In this document: piece after piece, positions 1 through 7,132 of the stretch
Numbering within the stretch: the first letter of the stretch is position 1
How the letters are laid out: each line of letters begins with the position of its first letter
Assembly (NCBI RefSeq): GCF_900110955.1
Contig: NZ_FOFR01000001.1
Coordinates: 418,410-482,409, forward strand
DNA: 64,000 bases
Direction of reading: 5' to 3'
DNA from: Lentzea xinjiangensis
GTDB lineage: Bacteria; Actinomycetota; Actinomycetes; Mycobacteriales; Pseudonocardiaceae
The notes under the pieces: model-generated
Seen by the model: only the letters and a program-made list of their open reading frames with translations
Databases searched by the model: none
What the model was told of the DNA's origin: nothing
Translations under genes and position numbers: made by a program

Positions 1-96
1 CCGCCACCAATCCGCACCGCCACCAATCCGCACCGCCACCAATCCGCACCGCCACCAATCCGCACCGCCAGCGATCCGCACCGCCAGCGATCCACC
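1..96. repeat. 16-bp direct tandem repeat at the left edge
   Basis: Four exact copies of CCGCCACCAATCCGCA (1-64) are followed by a copy with two changes (65-80, CCGCCAGCGATCCGCA) and a degenerate copy (81-96). The array runs off the left end of the window, so its real length is unknown. It lies directly upstream of the aminotransferase promoter and has no open frame I would call a gene. A simple minisatellite-type expansion is the plainest reading. Confidence 0.9.
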
Positions 97-134
97 CGCC
101 AAAGATCACGCCGCCCACCCGCCCGACGGCGAGT

Positions 135-140
135 TAGCCT
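135..140 (+). promoter_or_regulatory. leaderless -10 box (TAGCCT) of the aminotransferase gene
   Basis: TAGCCT ends six bases before the ATG at 147. This spacing puts the transcription start on or next to the start codon, the arrangement of leaderless actinobacterial mRNAs. No Shine-Dalgarno sequence precedes the ATG, which agrees. Confidence 0.6.
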
Positions 141-146
141 GACGGC

Positions 147-1277
147 ATGCTGACCGTGGCCGCCCGCGCCGACGTCCCGCCCTTCCACGTCATGGACGTG
201 CTGTCCGCTGCCGCGCAACGCCAGCGGACCCACGGCGACGTCATCTCCCTGGCCGCCGGCCAGCCCTCCAGTCCCGCGCCGCGCCGGGTGCGCGAGGCCG
301 CGGCGCGCGCGTTGCAGGAGCAGCCCCTCGGGTACACCGAGCAGCTGGGGATTCCCGAGTTGCGCGGTGCCATCGCGGGGCATTACCGGCGGTTGTACGA
401 CCTCGACGTCGCGCCGGAGGACGTGGTGGTGACGACGGGGTCGTCGGGTGCGTTCACGTTGGCGTTCCTGGCCGCGTTCGACGCCGGGGACCGGGTGGCG
501 CTGGCTCGGCCGGGGTATCCGGCGTACCGGAACATCCTGAGGGCGTTGGGGTGTGAGGTCGTCGAGCTGCCGTGTGGGCCCGAGACGCGGTTCCAGCCCA
601 CGGTCGACATGCTCGACGAGGGGCTCAAGGGTGTGATCGTGGCCAGCCCGGCCAACCCCACGGGCACGGTCGCGCACGTCGAGCCGATCGCGCGGTGGTG
701 TGCGGACAGCGGGGTTCAGCTGATCAGCGACGAGATCTACCACGGGATCAGCTACGGGGAGCCGTTGCGGTGTGCGTGGGAGACGTCGCGGGAGGCCATC
801 GTCGTCAACTCGTTCTCCAAGGCCTTCGCCATGACCGGGTGGCGGCTCGGGTGGATGTTGCTGCCGGAACGCCTGCGCAGGGCCGTGGACTGCCTGACGG
901 GCAACTTCACGCTGTGTCCGCCGGCGTTGGCGCAGTACGCCGCGGTCGAGGCGTTCCACGAGGACTCGTACGCGGAGGCCGCCGAGGACCTGCAGCGGTA
1001 CCGGGTCAACCGGGACCTGCTGGTCCAGGGGCTCACCGACCTCGGGATCGACAGGCTGGCGCCGGCGGACGGGGCGTTCTACGTCTACGCGGACGTACGG
1101 CACCTGACGGACGACTCGATGGGGTTCTGCCGGCGGTTGCTGGACGACACGGGTGTGGCGATCGTGCCGGGGATCGACTTCGACCCGGTGGACGGGCATC
1201 ACTTCGTGCGGATGTCGTTCGCGGGGGCCACCCAGGACATCGAGGAGGCCCTGCGGCGGCTCAAGGCGTGGATCTAG
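147..1277 (+). CDS. PLP-dependent aminotransferase, class I/II
   Basis: A 376-residue fold-type I aminotransferase. The PLP-binding lysine lies in NSFSKAFAMTGWRLGW, preceded by the nucleotide-site ASPANPTGT and by SDEIYHG, whose Asp and Tyr contact the cofactor; the C-terminal FVRMSF holds the arginine that binds the substrate carboxylate. The order and length match aspartate/aromatic aminotransferases of subgroup I. It is a cytosolic amino-acid transaminase; the exact amino donor cannot be read from sequence. The ATG is chosen because a TAGCCT box sits six bases upstream. It stands alone before a small membrane protein gene. Confidence 0.9.
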   Translation: MLTVAARADVPPFHVMDVLSAAAQRQRTHGDVISLAAGQPSSPAPRRVREAAARALQEQPLGYTEQLGIPELRGAIAGHYRRLYDLDVAPEDVVVTTGSSGAFTLAFLAAFDAGDRVALARPGYPAYRNILRALGCEVVELPCGPETRFQPTVDMLDEGLKGVIVASPANPTGTVAHVEPIARWCADSGVQLISDEIYHGISYGEPLRCAWETSREAIVVNSFSKAFAMTGWRLGWMLLPERLRRAVDCLTGNFTLCPPALAQYAAVEAFHEDSYAEAAEDLQRYRVNRDLLVQGLTDLGIDRLAPADGAFYVYADVRHLTDDSMGFCRRLLDDTGVAIVPGIDFDPVDGHHFVRMSFAGATQDIEEALRRLKAWI

Positions 1278-1331
1278 GAAAGCAACAAAACGGGCCCGGA
1301 CGACGTTCAGACCACGAGAGAGAGGGGACCT

Positions 1332-1481
1332 ATGTGGGCGATCATCGGGTGGCTGGCGGCGATCTGGATCGTGCTGGCCGTCGTCGGGGCCGTGGTGAAA
1401 GGGCTTTTCTGGCTCGCTGTGATCGGAGGGCTACTCCTCGCGGGCACGGCGGCTTTCGGAGCGGTCAAGTCCAAGCGGTGA
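1332..1481 (+). CDS. small hydrophobic membrane protein, 49 aa
   Basis: A short open frame of 49 residues with a good Shine-Dalgarno stretch (GAGAGGGG) before the ATG. It begins MWAIIGWLAAIWIVL, has two hydrophobic segments (roughly residues 3-22 and 26-43) and ends in the basic tail AVKSKR, so it should sit in the membrane with little outside it. Proteins of this size and pattern are common in actinobacteria, but I know no function for them. It lies 54 bases after the aminotransferase and may be co-transcribed with it. Confidence 0.65.
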   Translation: MWAIIGWLAAIWIVLAVVGAVVKGLFWLAVIGGLLLAGTAAFGAVKSKR

Positions 1482-1519
1482 CCCTGGATTAAGCGGCGCG
1501 GACCGCTCACCATGAGGCG

Positions 1520-2257
1520 GTGCCGCCAGTCAGCGAGGCCCGCCTCGAACGGTGGGAGCGAAAGGTCGAGTGGCCGTTGACGGTGCTCGCCGTGGTGTTC
1601 CTCGCCGCTTACGCGTGGCAGGTGTTCGACGACCACGGGCCGATGCACTTCCCGCTGGAAATCGTGTTGTGGCTGGTCTGGGCCGTGTTCGCGGCCGATT
1701 TCGTGGCCAGGCTGGCGCTCGCGCGGGACAAGGGGCGGTTCCTCAGGACGCACATCTTCGACCTCGCCGTGGTCGTGCTGCCGATGGTGCGGCAGCTCCG
1801 GGTGTTGCGGTTGATCACGGTTATCGCGCTGTTGAACAAGAAGTTCCAGCACAAGATTCGGCAGCGGGTGAGCATTTACGTCGCCGGCGTGACGATGCTG
1901 GTGGTTTTTTCCGCGAGCCTTGCCGTCCTGGACGCGGAAAGGCACGCGGAAAACGCCAGCATCACCACGTTCGGCGACGCGCTGTGGTGGACGATGACCA
2001 CCATGTCGACGGTCGGGTACGGCGACCGCTACCCCGTCACGGCCCAGGGGCGGCTGGTCGCGGCACTGCTCATGGTCGGCGGCATCGCGTTGCTCGGTGT
2101 CATCACCGGCACGATCGCCAGCTGGCTCGTGGAGAAGCTGCGCGGTGTCGAGGAGGCCGAGCTCGAGACCGCGCAGGAGCTGCGGAACCTACGCGCCGAG
2201 ATCGCCGAGCTCCGTGCCGAGCTCCGCGCGGAGCTCAAGGCGCGCGGCAGCGGCTGA
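1520..2257 (+). CDS. ion channel, voltage-gated-like potassium channel
   Basis: A 245-residue membrane protein with a potassium-channel selectivity filter, STVGYGD, near residue 170. Before it are hydrophobic segments at about 15-35 and 50-68, a basic S4-like helix (VRQLRVLRL, about residues 92-100) and a helix near 115-135; after it comes the inner pore helix (LLMVGGIALLGVITG). The C-terminal 40 residues are a charged heptad-like coiled coil (ELRNLRAEIAELRAEL) that may hold the tetramer together. GTG at 1520 is used because the nearby ATG at 1512 is out of frame. The 3' end overlaps the opposing HAD gene by 69 bases. Confidence 0.87.
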   Translation: MPPVSEARLERWERKVEWPLTVLAVVFLAAYAWQVFDDHGPMHFPLEIVLWLVWAVFAADFVARLALARDKGRFLRTHIFDLAVVVLPMVRQLRVLRLITVIALLNKKFQHKIRQRVSIYVAGVTMLVVFSASLAVLDAERHAENASITTFGDALWWTMTTMSTVGYGDRYPVTAQGRLVAALLMVGGIALLGVITGTIASWLVEKLRGVEEAELETAQELRNLRAEIAELRAELRAELKARGSG

Positions 2258-2797
2258 CGTCCACAGCCGCGCGTCCCAGCCCACGGCCCGTGCGCCCTCC
2301 ACGTTGACCGCGCGGTCGTCGAAGAAGAGCACGTCGGACGAGCCGATCACGGACTCCACGTGCGCGAAGATCTCCGGGTCCGGCTTCGCGCAGCCGAGGT
2401 CGCCGGAGAACACCAGGTGCCGGAAGTGCTTGGCCCACGGCACCTTCTCGGCCAGCCGCGCGAACGTCACCGGCGCGTTCGACAGCAACGCGAGCGGCAC
2501 GCCCAGAGCGGCCAGGTCCTCGATCAGCGTGACGGTCTCCACCACCGGCTCGTCCAGCCAGCCCGCGTTGTCGAGGGCGGTCAGCTCGCGCACCGCGGCG
2601 TCGTCGAACGCCAACCCGAGCGCCGACCCGATCGTCGCCCAGTACTCGGCGTCCGATCCGCCGCGGTCGTACGCGTCGCGGTCCCAGTAGGCGGCCTCGA
2701 AGACGTCCAGGGGCACCCCGAGCCGGGACGCGATGAACGGCAGCGCGGGGTTCCGCTGGCTGATGACCTCGCCGAAGTCGAACACGATCCACCGCAT
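2189..2797 (-). CDS. HAD-superfamily hydrolase
   Basis: A 202-residue cytosolic phosphatase-like protein. Motif I is FDFGEV (nucleophile Asp7, with Gly where many phosphatases have the second Asp, as in the epoxide-hydrolase-like HAD branch). Motif II is LLSNAP, motif III the lysine in AKPDPEIF and motif IV FFDDRAVN. The ATG is one base downstream of the threonine aldolase stop, so the two genes are translationally coupled. The last 23 codons overlap the opposing K+ channel gene. Substrate unknown. Confidence 0.88.
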   Translation of the reverse strand: MRWIVFDFGEVISQRNPALPFIASRLGVPLDVFEAAYWDRDAYDRGGSDAEYWATIGSALGLAFDDAAVRELTALDNAGWLDEPVVETVTLIEDLAALGVPLALLSNAPVTFARLAEKVPWAKHFRHLVFSGDLGCAKPDPEIFAHVESVIGSSDVLFFDDRAVNVEGARAVGWDARLWTSAAAARLELRAELGTELGDLGA

Positions 2798-2798
2798 C

Positions 2799-3803
2799 TC
2801 AGGCGTCCTCCCGCAGCCGGCGCAGCAGCTCGGCGATGCCGGACGAGTCCACGTCGCCGTGCGTGACGAACCGGACTTTGCCGGACATCGGACTGGCGAA
2901 AACCCCGAGTTCGCGCAACGACACGAGCGTCTTCTCCACGTCGGGCACCGTCGCCAGCACGATGTTCGTCGCCGGCTCCGGCACGTCCCAGCCCAGTGAG
3001 CGCAGCCCGCCGGCCAGGACGCGGGCGTTCGCGTGGTCTTCGGCCAGGCGGTCGATCCGGTCCAGCGCGACCAGGCCGGCGGCCGCCAGCACGCCACCCT
3101 GCCGGACCCCGCCGCCGAGCATCTTCCGCACCCGGCGCGCCTCGACGACGAACGAGGAGGACCCGGCCACGACGGACCCGACCGGTGCGCCGAGGCCCTT
3201 CGACAGGCACACCTGCACGGTGTCCGCCCCCGTGGTCAGCTCGCTGGGAGGCACTCCCAGCGCCACGGACGCGTTCCACAGCCGAGCACCGTCGAGGTGC
3301 ACCGCCAGCCCGGCCGAGCGCGCGGCCGACACCAGCAGCGCGTGCTCGTCGGGCGTGGTCACGGTGCCGCCGGAGGCGTTGTGCGTGTTCTCCAGGCACA
3401 ACAACGTCGTCCGCAGCCCGTAGTAGGGCGACTCGCCGCCGGCGGCGGCCACCACGGCCTCGGGGGACAGCACCGGCAGCCCGTGCGGCATCCCGCCCGC
3501 CAGCCACGCGGCCGTGCCGAGCTCGGCGTCCAGCACGTGCGCGCCCAGCGGCGCCAAGAACCGGTCGCCTCGTCGCAGGTGCAGGAACAACGCGATCAGG
3601 TTGCCCATGGAACCGGACGGCACCCACAGGGCGGCCTCGACGCCGAGCAGCGCGGCGATCCGCTCCTCCAGCGCCGCCATGGTCGGGTCGTGGTCCAGCA
3701 CGTCGTCGCCGACCTCGGCCGACGCCATCGCGCGGCGCATTTCCTCGTCGGGCCGGGTGACGGTGTCCGAACGCAGGTCGATGGGGGTCACGCCGCCGAT
3801 CAC
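2799..3803 (-). CDS. ltaE: low-specificity L-threonine aldolase family protein
   Basis: A 334-residue beta-eliminating-lyase family PLP enzyme that should split L-threonine (or L-allo-threonine) to glycine and acetaldehyde. It starts with the family opening DLRSDTVTRP, has GSMGN and HLDGAR for cofactor binding, and the PLP lysine in CLSKGLGAPVGS. GTG at 3803 is taken as start because GGGA lies upstream at suitable distance and a promoter is visible 29 bases upstream; GTG at 3791 is the alternative. It is transcribed divergently from an ECF sigma factor gene and followed by a coupled HAD gene. Confidence 0.88.
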   Translation of the reverse strand: MIGGVTPIDLRSDTVTRPDEEMRRAMASAEVGDDVLDHDPTMAALEERIAALLGVEAALWVPSGSMGNLIALFLHLRRGDRFLAPLGAHVLDAELGTAAWLAGGMPHGLPVLSPEAVVAAAGGESPYYGLRTTLLCLENTHNASGGTVTTPDEHALLVSAARSAGLAVHLDGARLWNASVALGVPPSELTTGADTVQVCLSKGLGAPVGSVVAGSSSFVVEARRVRKMLGGGVRQGGVLAAAGLVALDRIDRLAEDHANARVLAGGLRSLGWDVPEPATNIVLATVPDVEKTLVSLRELGVFASPMSGKVRFVTHGDVDSSGIAELLRRLREDA

Positions 3804-3831
3804 ATCACATCCCGTGAACGACCAAGGGGGT

Positions 3832-3860
3832 GATGTAGCTCTCTCCGGGGGTTCGTGCAA
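3832..3860 (-). promoter_or_regulatory. promoter of threonine aldolase/HAD operon
   Basis: On the minus strand, TTGCAC (3860-3855) and TACATC (3837-3832) are separated by exactly 17 bases, a good housekeeping-type promoter. Transcription would start near 3825. Its -35 hexamer overlaps the -35 element of the divergent ECF promoter. Confidence 0.55.
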
Positions 3861-3883
3861 CCGTTGTTGCCTCAGTTTCCGTC
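3857..3883 (+). promoter_or_regulatory. ECF-type promoter, GCAACC-N17-CGTC
   Basis: GCAACC at 3857-3862 and CGTC at 3880-3883, spacer 17. The same element precedes the two other SigE-family sigma genes of this window (5766-5791 and 42813-42839). GCAACC/CGT is of the general AAC/CGT form bound by ECF sigma factors, so autoregulation is likely. Confidence 0.6.
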
Positions 3884-3923
3884 CCGTCAGTGCAACTCGA
3901 GGAACGAGCGGAGAGCAGTCCGC

Positions 3924-4442
3924 GTGGATCAGCGCGACGAGCAGGAGTTCGCGGAGTACTTCGTGGCTCGCCGTGAGGCCGTGCGCCGAACGGCATACCT
4001 GCTGTGCGGCGACTGGCACCGCGCTGACGACTTCGCGCAGACAGCGTTCGTGGCGGTGCACAGGAGGTGGCGGAAGATCCGGGACAAGCAGGCCCTCGAC
4101 GCCTACGTCCGGCGCACGCTCGTGCGCGCGGTGATCGACGAGTCGCGCAGGCCGTGGCGGCGCGAGAAGTTCACCGACGAGATGCCGGAACCGCCGGCGG
4201 CGGACACCGAGATCGGCGAGACGGTCGCGACCCGCGAGGCGTTGCTGAAGGGCCTGCGCAGGGTCCCGCCGCGGCAGCGGGCCGTGCTCGTGCTGAGGTT
4301 CCTGGAGGGGCTCGACGTCACGGCCACGGCGGAAGTGCTGAAGTGTTCGGAAGGGACCGTGAAGAGCCAGACCGCCCGCGGGCTGACCGCGTTGCGGGAA
4401 GCGCTCGGCGACACGATCGACGACCTGCGACCGGCGTCGTGA
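3924..4442 (+). CDS. SigE-family ECF RNA polymerase sigma factor
   Basis: A 172-residue sigma-70 family protein with only regions 2 and 4. Region 2 carries the SigE-family hallmark RRTAYLLCGDWHRADD; region 4 has VPPRQRAVLVLRFLEGL and a helix-turn-helix ending in CSEGTVKSQTARGL. GTG at 3924 is preceded by GGAGAG eight bases upstream. The next gene, 20 bases downstream, encodes a one-pass membrane protein that probably acts as its partner or anti-sigma factor. An ECF-type promoter lies upstream, so it likely transcribes itself. Confidence 0.92.
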   Translation: MDQRDEQEFAEYFVARREAVRRTAYLLCGDWHRADDFAQTAFVAVHRRWRKIRDKQALDAYVRRTLVRAVIDESRRPWRREKFTDEMPEPPAADTEIGETVATREALLKGLRRVPPRQRAVLVLRFLEGLDVTATAEVLKCSEGTVKSQTARGLTALREALGDTIDDLRPAS

Positions 4443-4462
4443 CCGGCGAGAGGAGGACGTAG

Positions 4463-5152
4463 ATGGACGAGCAGAAGCTCGCGGACCTGTTCCGCGACGC
4501 GGCACACGACGCGCCACCGGCGTCCTTCGACGCGGGGGACGTGCGCACGGCTTCGCGGCGTGCCGCGCTGCGCAGGCGCAACTCGATCGCCGCCGGCACG
4601 ACCCTGGCCGTGGTGCTCGGCTTCGGCGGTGCCGTGGCCGCCACCGGCTGGTTCGGCCAGGACGGGCGCGACACGCTGAACAGTGCTGGGCAGCAGGAGA
4701 AGGACACGGCACAATCGCCGCTGACCGAACTGATGACTCCGCAACAGGCCCAGCCGCCCACGAAGAACTTCCCTGGCGACCACGGGGTGTCCACGCAGGG
4801 AGACCCCCGTTCGCCGGGAAGCACCGGCCCTTCGGCCGGTGATCGCGCAGTGCAGGGCTGCGCAGGTGTGGACCGAGAGCTCGCCGACGCCCTCGCCGGA
4901 GAGCTCTCGGTCTCACCGGACTTCGCCGAGCCGCCGGCGGTGACGTGCTCGCCGGACTCGCGCTCGGCAGCGTTCCGGATCGACGGCCTGACCGTCACCG
5001 CGATCGTCACGCCGCAGCCCTTCGAGGCGCCGGTTCCCGCGGCGAAGGTGCGGACCGCGAAGGGCCAGGACCTGTACGTGTTCACCCAGGGCGACGGCGA
5101 GCTGGAGGACAGGGCCAAGCCCATCGCGGACGCGCTGGCCCCCGGCTTCTGA
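4463..5152 (+). CDS. one-pass membrane protein, putative anti-sigma partner
   Basis: A 229-residue protein: cytosolic N-terminus of about 40 residues containing PPASFDAGDV, then basic residues and one membrane segment (about 43-63), then an extracytoplasmic part rich in Ser, Gln and Pro followed by a compact C-terminal domain with two cysteines. No zinc-binding HxxxCxxC of classic anti-sigma factors is present. The position after an ECF sigma gene, strong Shine-Dalgarno (GAGGAGG) and topology suggest it tethers or senses for that sigma factor. The protein from 6352 has the same layout and a related PPLDFD motif. Confidence 0.7.
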   Translation: MDEQKLADLFRDAAHDAPPASFDAGDVRTASRRAALRRRNSIAAGTTLAVVLGFGGAVAATGWFGQDGRDTLNSAGQQEKDTAQSPLTELMTPQQAQPPTKNFPGDHGVSTQGDPRSPGSTGPSAGDRAVQGCAGVDRELADALAGELSVSPDFAEPPAVTCSPDSRSAAFRIDGLTVTAIVTPQPFEAPVPAAKVRTAKGQDLYVFTQGDGELEDRAKPIADALAPGF

Positions 5153-5164
5153 TCACCTACCGAG

Positions 5165-5170
5165 TACCCT
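5165..5170 (+). promoter_or_regulatory. possible -10 box (TACCCT) of the TetR gene
   Basis: TACCCT ends nine bases before the ATG at 5180, so the transcript would have little or no leader. The gap is slightly longer than for the other leaderless genes here. It partly fills the short space after the preceding stop codon. Confidence 0.4.
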
Positions 5171-5179
5171 GGCGCGACT

Positions 5180-5764
5180 ATGACGGCAGCAACCCCCAAG
5201 GGTGAGCGCAGGCGGCAGGCGCTCGTCGAGGCGGCGTCCGCCCTGCTCGTGGAGGGCGGGTTCGACGCGGTCCGGCACCGCGCGGTCGCCGAGCGCGCAG
5301 GCTTGCCGCTCGCGTCGACGACGTACTACTTCGACTCGCTGGACGAGCTGATCACCGCCGCGGTCGAGTTCCACGGCCACGCGGAGCTCGCGAGCTGCCG
5401 GGAGCGGCTCACCGGGCTCTCCGACCGGCTCGCGGACACCGACGTGCTGGTCGAGCTGGTCCTCGACCTGCTGGTCGGCCAGGACGTCACCGACACCGAG
5501 ACGATGCTGCTGCGCTACGAACGCCTCGTCGCGACCGGCCGCCGCCCGTACCTGCGGCCGTTGATGCGCGTGCTGTCCACGGAGCTGCACGAGCTGATCG
5601 CCGAGATCTTCACCAGGTCCGGCCGCGACATCACGGCCGAGCGGGTCGAGGAGCTGATCGCGCTGGTCGACGGCACGATGGTGAACGCCTTCATCGAGCT
5701 GAAGCCGGACCCGCGCGGCGCCGCGGCCAGGATGCTCCGTTCGGCTCTTTCGCGGCACGGGTGA
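5180..5764 (+). CDS. TetR-family transcriptional regulator
   Basis: A 194-residue repressor-type regulator. The N-terminal helix-turn-helix runs from about residue 8 to 52, with VRHRAVAERAGLPLAST and the typical YYFDSLDELI after it; the rest is an all-helical ligand-binding domain. It sits between two ECF sigma loci, and the next sigma promoter starts two bases after its stop. Its target and ligand cannot be read from sequence; no clear palindrome was seen beside it. Confidence 0.88.
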   Translation: MTAATPKGERRRQALVEAASALLVEGGFDAVRHRAVAERAGLPLASTTYYFDSLDELITAAVEFHGHAELASCRERLTGLSDRLADTDVLVELVLDLLVGQDVTDTETMLLRYERLVATGRRPYLRPLMRVLSTELHELIAEIFTRSGRDITAERVEELIALVDGTMVNAFIELKPDPRGAAARMLRSALSRHG

Positions 5765-5765
5765 T

Positions 5766-5791
5766 GCAACCCCGCGTGTCCCCGCCGCGTT
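5766..5791 (+). promoter_or_regulatory. ECF-type promoter, GCAACC-N16-CGTT
   Basis: GCAACC at 5766-5771 and CGTT at 5788-5791, spacer 16. It matches the elements before the two other SigE-family sigma genes. Transcription would start near 5798, giving a short leader with the GAGAGGGG ribosome site before the ATG at 5822. Confidence 0.6.
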
Positions 5792-5821
5792 CCCCTGGTT
5801 GAGGACGCGAGAGGGGATCGC

Positions 5822-6355
5822 ATGCGCAAGGCCGATGAGCAGGGCTTTCGCGAGTTCGCGGCAGCCAATGCCGCGTCTTTGCGACGCACTGCCTATCTGT
5901 TCTGTGGCGACTGGCACACGGCTGAGGACCTGATGCAGTCGAGCCTCATGAAGATGTACATGGCCTGGAAGCGCATCAAGGACCTGGAGAACTTGATCGC
6001 GTACGCCCGCAAGGTGCTGCTGCGCACCTGGCTGGACGAGAAGCGCAGGCCGTGGCGCAGAGCCGAGCAGCGCGACGGGGAGCTGCCCGACGCCGCGGAC
6101 GCCACCGTGGACCCGGACACCACCAGCGCGAAGCTGTGGGCGCGTGAGCTGGTGCACACCGCGTTGTTGCAGGTGCCGCCGAGGCAACGGGCGGTGCTCG
6201 TGCTGCGTTATTTCGAAGACCTCTCGGTCGCCGAGGTCGCGGTGGCCATGGGGTGCAGCGAGGGAACGGTCAAGAGCCAGACGGCGCGTGGTCTCGCGAC
6301 GCTGCGCGCCATCGTGGAGAAGCTCGACAACAGTTCGGGGAGGGTCGCGTCGTGA
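5822..6355 (+). CDS. SigE-family ECF RNA polymerase sigma factor
   Basis: A 177-residue paralogue of the sigma factor at 3924. Region 2 has LRRTAYLFCGDWHTAEDL and region 4 has VPPRQRAVLVLRYFEDLSV with CSEGTVKSQTARGL. The ATG at 5822 follows GAGAGGGG. Its stop overlaps the GTG of the next gene (GTGA), so the sigma factor and its membrane partner are translationally coupled. The ECF promoter upstream suggests positive autoregulation. Confidence 0.92.
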   Translation: MRKADEQGFREFAAANAASLRRTAYLFCGDWHTAEDLMQSSLMKMYMAWKRIKDLENLIAYARKVLLRTWLDEKRRPWRRAEQRDGELPDAADATVDPDTTSAKLWARELVHTALLQVPPRQRAVLVLRYFEDLSVAEVAVAMGCSEGTVKSQTARGLATLRAIVEKLDNSSGRVAS

Positions 6356-7107
6356 GTGAGCAGGAGATCCGCGAGGGAATGCTGCTGGCCGTCTGGGACG
6401 AGCCGCCGCTCGACTTCGACCCGGACAAGCTGATCAGGCGGGTCGAGCAGAAAAAAAGTCGTCGACGCGCGCTGGTCGCTGTGGGCGTGGCTACGGCGAT
6501 GATCGCCGTGGTGTCGCTCTCGCTGCCCGGCCTGCTGCCGCGCGGCGACGACAGCCAGCTCGCCGCCGACCAGCCGGTCGTCTCGTCGGCGCCGGTGAAC
6601 GAGCTGACCCGGAAGAAGGCGCAACGCATCGGCGACAGGCTGGCGGAGCAGCTCTCGGCGCGGATGACGAACCTCAAGGACGTCTCCGCGACCCTCGACC
6701 TGGGCGCTGTGTACGGCTACCCGCCGTACGCGCCGACGACGACGCGCAAGTCGTCCGATCCGAAGATGTCCGGTTATGTCTTCCTGACCGATCAGATCGG
6801 GCCGACCGCGCTGCGGGTGGAAGCCGTGGAGAACGGGTCCCCCACGAGGAGCACCTGCGGCGGCGCGATCATGTGCCGGGACGTGAAGCAGGCCGACGGG
6901 TCGCTCGTCACCGAGGCCGAGTTCGCCGAGGGCGGCCCGGACATCTCCCGCGCCGAGGCGGTCCGGCGGTTCGGGAACGGGTACGCCGTCACGATCTCCA
7001 GCCACAACTACAACCCCGCGTCGGGCAGCGGTCTGCGCCAGACCGTCCCGGTGCGTGTGGAGGTGCTCACAGCGCTGCTCATGGACGAGAGCATCGACTG
7101 GGAGTGA
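6352..7107 (+). CDS. one-pass membrane protein, putative anti-sigma partner
   Basis: A 251-residue protein starting at the GTG that overlaps the sigma stop. The N-terminus is cytosolic and acidic (EPPLDFDPDKL near residues 17-27), followed by QKKSRRR, one membrane helix (about 40-59) and a large extracytoplasmic domain with two cysteines near CGGAIMC. It has no zinc anti-sigma motif. Layout, coupling and the PPLDFD stretch parallel the protein from 4463, so both are inferred to control the neighbouring sigma factor from the membrane. Confidence 0.7.
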   Translation: MSEQEIREGMLLAVWDEPPLDFDPDKLIRRVEQKKSRRRALVAVGVATAMIAVVSLSLPGLLPRGDDSQLAADQPVVSSAPVNELTRKKAQRIGDRLAEQLSARMTNLKDVSATLDLGAVYGYPPYAPTTTRKSSDPKMSGYVFLTDQIGPTALRVEAVENGSPTRSTCGGAIMCRDVKQADGSLVTEAEFAEGGPDISRAEAVRRFGNGYAVTISSHNYNPASGSGLRQTVPVRVEVLTALLMDESIDWE

Positions 7108-7120
7108 GTCGCGGGTGCAC

Positions 7121-7126
7121 TAACCT
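7121..7126 (+). promoter_or_regulatory. leaderless -10 box (TAACCT) of purB
   Basis: TAACCT ends six bases before the GTG at 7133, with no Shine-Dalgarno between. This fits a leaderless purB transcript. Confidence 0.6.
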
Positions 7127-7132
7127 GGCGGC

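Noticed and set aside
1..96. CRISPR array
   Set aside because: The 16-bp units are contiguous with no unique spacers.
2799..4916. A very long minus-strand open frame (about 705 codons) through the ECF sigma locus
   Set aside because: Only the part from 3803 down encodes the threonine aldolase. The upstream part is the low-stop antisense of the sigma and partner genes, with repetitive Arg/Pro composition.
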